Origin: Polynucleobacter sp. CS-Odin-A6
GTDB lineage: Bacteria > Pseudomonadota > Gammaproteobacteria > Burkholderiales > Burkholderiaceae
DNA: 64,000 bases
Direction of reading: 5' to 3'
Assembly (NCBI RefSeq): GCF_018882095.1
Contig: NZ_JACVPD010000001.1
Coordinates: 186,001-250,000 of the forward strand
Below the pieces are notes generated by a model. That model had not been told where the DNA came from, did no database searches, and was given only the letters and a program-made list of their open reading frames with translations. The first letter of the stretch is position 1. The number at the start of each line of letters is the position of its first letter. Positions 58,809 to 64,000 of the stretch are shown here, one piece after another. The position numbers and the translations under genes are program-made.

Positions 58809-59147
58809 TTATTTAGTGCCAGTCGCATCGGCCTTTGGGGCCTTTTTCTTGAACATTTCAAGCATGCGACGAGTGACCATAAAGCCACCAAAAATATTGA
58901 TTGAGGCTAAAAACACGGCTACTGCACCAATGATGCTGGTGAGGGTGATTTCATCACCACCAATCACTTCGGTTTGTAGCAATGCGCCCACAATAATGAT
59001 TCCAGAGATGGCATTAGTGACAGCCATGAGTGGGGTATGTAATGCAGGGGTGACGTTCCAAACGACGTGATAGCCAACAAAAATGGCCAATACAAACACG
59101 GTGATGTTTTGGACGGTAAGTATGCTTTGAAAAGCAGCGAGATCCAT
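58809..59147 (-). CDS. pntAB: NAD(P) transhydrogenase alpha-2 (membrane) subunit
   Basis: 112 residues from ATG 59147, which has AAGGAAAC ahead of it; the longer frame from 59201 would overlap pntAA. Three hydrophobic segments, with [20 protein letters not shown] and [14 protein letters not shown] as in the separate alpha-2 polypeptides of Rhodospirillum-type enzymes. Confidence 0.94.
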   Translation of the reverse strand: MDLAAFQSILTVQNITVFVLAIFVGYHVVWNVTPALHTPLMAVTNAISGIIIVGALLQTEVIGGDEITLTSIIGAVAVFLASINIFGGFMVTRRMLEMFKKKAPKADATGTK

Positions 59148-59172
59148 GATGTTTCCTTCGAATAAGGTTGTA

Positions 59173-60303
59173 TTAGTTTTTGCGGACAGCTTGGCCATCA
59201 CGACACATTAAACAGGCCGTAACGATATCGTCATCTGTTGGAATAACTAATTTCGCTTCTGCATCAACGATGAGCTTCATAAAGTCGAGCAAGTTGCGTG
59301 AATACAAAGCAGAGGCATCTGCAGCAACCATGCTTGCGAGGTTGGTGTAACCAATAATCTTCACACCATTCTTCACGACGATCTTGTCTGCTTCTGTCAA
59401 AGGACAATTACCGGATCCGTTATCACCACGTCCAGCAGCTAGGTCAATCACGATCGAGCCTGGCTTCATGTTGGCCACCGTGTCGCTATGCAATAAAACT
59501 GGTGGCTTACGACCAGGAATCAAGGCGGTAGTAATTACGATGTCAGCTTGTTGAGCACGTTCTGCAACCAGTGCTGCTTGACGCTTCATCCAGGCTTCTG
59601 GCATTGGGCGAGCATAGCCTCCAACACCTTTCGCAATTTCACGTTCTTCATCGGTCTCGTATGGCACGTCAACAAACTTTGCGCCGAGGGATTCGATTTG
59701 TTCTTTTGCAGCGGGGCGTACATCCGATGCTTCAATAACAGCACCTAATCGTTTAGCAGTCGCAATCGCCTGAAGACCAGCAACACCAGCACCCAAGATG
59801 AGTACGCGCGCTGCTTTTACTGTTCCTGCTGCGGTCATGAGCATTGGCATAAAGCGCTGGTATTCATTTGCGGCAACCATCACGGCTTTGTAGCCGGCAA
59901 TGTTAGCTTGGGATGACAGTACATCCATGCTTTGAGCGCGAGTAGTTCGTGGGGCAGCCTCAAGCGAGAATGCAGTCACACCTTGAGCGGCCATCGCAGC
60001 AATATTATCGCTATCAAATGGATCAAGCATGCCCAGCAGCACGCTACCCGATTTCATTTGCTTGAGCTCTGCTCCTTCTGGAGCACGCACTTTGAGAACA
60101 ATCTCAGCCCCAAGCGCATCCGCTGCGCTACCAATAGTTGCGCCTACGGCTTCATAGGCAGAATCTGGTTGGCTAGCTGTAACGCCCGCATCTTTTTGAA
60201 TGACGACTGTATGGCCTTGACCAATCAGTTTCTTAACCGTTTCTGGTGTGGCGGCAACACGAGTTTCCCCGAGCCTAATTTCCAGTGGTACTCCTATGCG
60301 CAT
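59173..60303 (-). CDS. pntAA: NAD(P) transhydrogenase alpha-1 (NAD-binding) subunit
   Basis: 376 residues of AlaDH/PNT type. [20 protein letters not shown] at the start and NAD-binding [20 protein letters not shown] in the middle; the [20 protein letters not shown] segment and [15 protein letters not shown] are typical. GGAGAC precedes ATG 60303. First gene of the pnt operon, divergent from mnmA. Confidence 0.96.
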   Translation of the reverse strand: MRIGVPLEIRLGETRVAATPETVKKLIGQGHTVVIQKDAGVTASQPDSAYEAVGATIGSAADALGAEIVLKVRAPEGAELKQMKSGSVLLGMLDPFDSDNIAAMAAQGVTAFSLEAAPRTTRAQSMDVLSSQANIAGYKAVMVAANEYQRFMPMLMTAAGTVKAARVLILGAGVAGLQAIATAKRLGAVIEASDVRPAAKEQIESLGAKFVDVPYETDEEREIAKGVGGYARPMPEAWMKRQAALVAERAQQADIVITTALIPGRKPPVLLHSDTVANMKPGSIVIDLAAGRGDNGSGNCPLTEADKIVVKNGVKIIGYTNLASMVAADASALYSRNLLDFMKLIVDAEAKLVIPTDDDIVTACLMCRDGQAVRKN

Positions 60304-60479
60304 GGCATGTCTCCAAATGCAAGTTTTTCGAAAAATCTATTTTAGTGAGTTAGGCGAAGTTGCACCTATCTAATTACTCTGATCGCCATTTATTTCGTTT
60401 TTCTCCAAATCTCGTAAATCAGGAGCAAGACTTCTACAATGGGATCTTTAGCTTTATAACGAATTCTCGCATTTTTTTG

Positions 60480-61595
60480 ATGACCCCCTTCAAATCTTCT
60501 TCAATACCTGCCTCAAACCCATCCAAAGTCGTGATTGGGATGTCTGGAGGGGTAGATTCGTCGGTTGCGGCCTGGATGCTCAAGCAGCAAGGCTATGAGG
60601 TGACTGGCCTTTTCATGAAGAACTGGGAGGATGACGATAGCGACGAATACTGCTCTTCCCGTCAAGATTGGCTGGATGTCGTATCAGTGGCTGATTTAAT
60701 TGGTATTGACGTTGAAGCGGTCAATTTTGCTGCTGAGTACCGTGAGCGTGTTTTTGCGGAGTTTCTTCGGGAATATGCTGCCGGAAGGACTCCCAATCCC
60801 GATGTTTTGTGCAATGCAGAAATTAAGTTTAAAGCCTTCCTAGATCATGCTGTTAGCTTGGGGGCAGATGCGATTGCTACCGGGCACTATGCACGGGTTC
60901 GTCATGAGAGCGGCAGCGTTCAATTATTAAAGGCGCTAGACGCTAGCAAAGACCAAAGTTATTTCTTGCACCGCCTGACGCAAGCTCAGCTAGCGAATGT
61001 TCTTTTCCCTTTGGGAGAAACCCCGAAAATTGAGGTTCGTCAGATTGCTGAGCAGATTGGCTTGCACAATGCCCGGAAGAAAGACTCCACTGGTATCTGC
61101 TTTATTGGCGAGCGACCCTTCCGCGAGTTCTTAAATCGTTACTTGCCCCGCACCCCTGGCCCTATTAAAACGCCCGATGGCAAGACGGTGGGAGAGCATA
61201 TGGGGCTTGCTTTCTTTACCTTGGGGCAGCGTAAAGGAATAGGTCTAGGCGGTAGTCAGGATGGTAATGGTGATGCTTGGTACGTGGCTCGTAAGGATAT
61301 GGCGAATAACACCCTGTACGTCGCCCAAGGCCATGAACACCCATGGTTGTTAGCTAATGAGTTATCAGCGATCGACGCCAGCTGGGTTGATGGCACTGCA
61401 CCTTTACCAGGACAGTACTCGGCCAAAACCCGCTATCGTCAAGTCGATTCTGCCTGTTCGTTGATCTCTGGAGTTCGGGAGTCTCCGAGTTTTGAGTTGA
61501 CATTCCCGGATCCGCAGTGGGCAGTGACCCCAGGTCAATCTGCCGTTTTATACGATGGGGACATCTGCTTAGGCGGTGGAATCATTTCCGCCTGA
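60480..61595 (+). CDS. mnmA: tRNA-specific 2-thiouridylase
   Basis: 371 residues from ATG 60480; the frame opens at 60360 with a TTG start that would add 40 residues of non-family sequence. PP-loop [13 protein letters not shown], catalytic Cys in [12 protein letters not shown] and [15 protein letters not shown]. It puts the 2-thio group on U34 of tRNA-Glu, Gln and Lys. The 176-bp gap upstream holds promoters for mnmA and pntAA. Confidence 0.96.
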   Translation: MTPFKSSSIPASNPSKVVIGMSGGVDSSVAAWMLKQQGYEVTGLFMKNWEDDDSDEYCSSRQDWLDVVSVADLIGIDVEAVNFAAEYRERVFAEFLREYAAGRTPNPDVLCNAEIKFKAFLDHAVSLGADAIATGHYARVRHESGSVQLLKALDASKDQSYFLHRLTQAQLANVLFPLGETPKIEVRQIAEQIGLHNARKKDSTGICFIGERPFREFLNRYLPRTPGPIKTPDGKTVGEHMGLAFFTLGQRKGIGLGGSQDGNGDAWYVARKDMANNTLYVAQGHEHPWLLANELSAIDASWVDGTAPLPGQYSAKTRYRQVDSACSLISGVRESPSFELTFPDPQWAVTPGQSAVLYDGDICLGGGIISA

Positions 61596-61611
61596 GTAGT
61601 ATTTCTCTGAT

Positions 61612-62226
61612 TTAGGCTGATGGCGGGGCTGTTTCTACAAAAGAGGGCCTTTGCATCAAATTTTGGTAGAGGGTGTCAAGGTTGGGATATTGTGCTTGCC
61701 ATACAACGGTTGGGAAGCGAAATAACAAATAGCCTAAGGCGCAACCGACCGCAATATCAGCCAAAGTTATTTGATTTCCATGGCACCAAGCGTTTTCACT
61801 TAATTCGCGGGACATTTGGGCTAAAGCGGAGTCAATCTTACCCATTTGACGCTCAACCCAGGCCGGACTCTGCTGATCTGCAGGGCGCAAGGTGACCTCA
61901 AGACGAGCCAAAATTCCAGCATCCATAATCCCATCAGCCAAGGTTTCCCAGGTTTTGACGGTGGCACATTCGCGATTGCCTGAGGGTATCAATTTGCCTA
62001 CCGAGCTCAAAGTATCTGCGTATTCTGCAATGACGCTTGAGTCATAAATTACCTCACCATCATCTAGAAGTAGGCACGGCACCTTCCCCAAGGGGTTGAT
62101 GGTGCTCATTTTGGTGTCTGGAGCCCATACATTCTCGAGTTCTAGATCAACGCCTACCTTTTTTTCTAAGAAAACGATGCGTACTTTGCGTACATAGGGG
62201 CTAGTAAGGGATCCGATTATTTTCAT
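61612..62226 (-). CDS. Glutathione S-transferase family protein
   Basis: 204 residues from ATG 62226; upstream Mets at 62304 and 62244 lengthen the protein with no homologous sequence. Thioredoxin-like half (IGSLTSPYVRKVRIVFLEKK; PLGKVPCLLLDDGEVIYDSS) followed by a helical half (DIAVGCALGYLLFRFP). The SP-Y active loop (SLTSPYVRK) and the ESSVI-like DSSVI match YfcF/stringent starvation-type GSTs. Substrate unknown. Confidence 0.87.
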   Translation of the reverse strand: MKIIGSLTSPYVRKVRIVFLEKKVGVDLELENVWAPDTKMSTINPLGKVPCLLLDDGEVIYDSSVIAEYADTLSSVGKLIPSGNRECATVKTWETLADGIMDAGILARLEVTLRPADQQSPAWVERQMGKIDSALAQMSRELSENAWCHGNQITLADIAVGCALGYLLFRFPTVVWQAQYPNLDTLYQNLMQRPSFVETAPPSA

Positions 62227-62257
62227 AGGCTTCAGTATAGTCATGCTGAGGCTGTAG

Positions 62258-64000
<1,743 letters not shown>

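Noticed and set aside
59148..59201. Extended start of pntAB
   Set aside because: Overlaps the end of pntAA; AAGGAAAC marks ATG 59147.
60360..60479. 40-residue N-terminal extension of mnmA starting with TTG
   Set aside because: The sequence is not like any MnmA N-terminus; the PP-loop begins shortly after ATG 60480.

Overview
The window looks like one contiguous piece of a free-living betaproteobacterial chromosome. The closest fit I can name is the Burkholderiaceae genus Polynucleobacter. This rests on recalled gene families, gene order (glyQ-lnt-corC-ybeY-miaB; pgk-pyk-fba-purC-purE-purK; groESL near pntAA-pntAB-pntB) and moderate GC content, not on a search. Coding density is very high. 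There are no rRNA genes, transposases, integrases or CRISPR arrays, and I found one tRNA (Met, CAU).

Layout. 1-6.4 kb (minus strand): glyQ (cut by the window edge), lnt, corC, ybeY, miaB and a Na+/H+ antiporter-like gene; the phoH/ybeZ gene usually found between miaB and ybeY is missing. 6.4-9.6 kb: rhodanese, htpG behind a near-perfect sigma-32 promoter, two small envelope proteins. 9.7-11 kb: an ammonium transporter gene interrupted by an in-frame amber codon. 11-15.4 kb: gamma-carbonic anhydrase, AEC transporter, maiA, TRIC/UPF0126 channel, gamma-glutamyltransferase, with several convergent 3' overlaps. 15.4-20.5 kb: a TRAP transporter (dctPQM) divergent from a large MHS-type MFS transporter, sharing an operator-rich 304-bp region. 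20.6-24.7 kb: MOSC protein, a Tat-exported FAH-family protein, tRNA-Met, DUF2878 protein, and recA-recX behind a perfect LexA box. 24.9-33 kb: sucCD, terC, a type IV pilin, moaC, bepA-like protease, waaF, ilvE and small proteins. 34.2-41.7 kb: a lower-glycolysis and purine block (pgk, pyk, fba, purC, purE, purK) ending in a Sua5-type gene. 41.7-47.2 kb (minus): dacB and a three-gene signalling operon (degenerate EAL protein, LuxR-type response regulator, BvgS-like hybrid kinase). 47.3-49.5 kb: groESL with overlapping sigma-32/sigma-70 promoter and a CIRCE element. 57.4-64 kb: pntAA-pntAB-pntB, mnmA, a GST, purB and the start of waaA.

The most unusual part is 49.6-57.4 kb. A Bug-type solute-binding protein gene, a 918-residue fusion of an AMP-forming acyl/aryl ligase with TPRs and a GT-B glycosyltransferase-like domain, and a divergent 1122-residue autotransporter lie between the true 3' end of pntB and a second, decayed copy of that same 3' end just downstream of groEL. 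I read this as an inserted block bracketed by a direct repeat. I propose that the fusion enzyme may modify the autotransporter or another surface molecule; that is inference.
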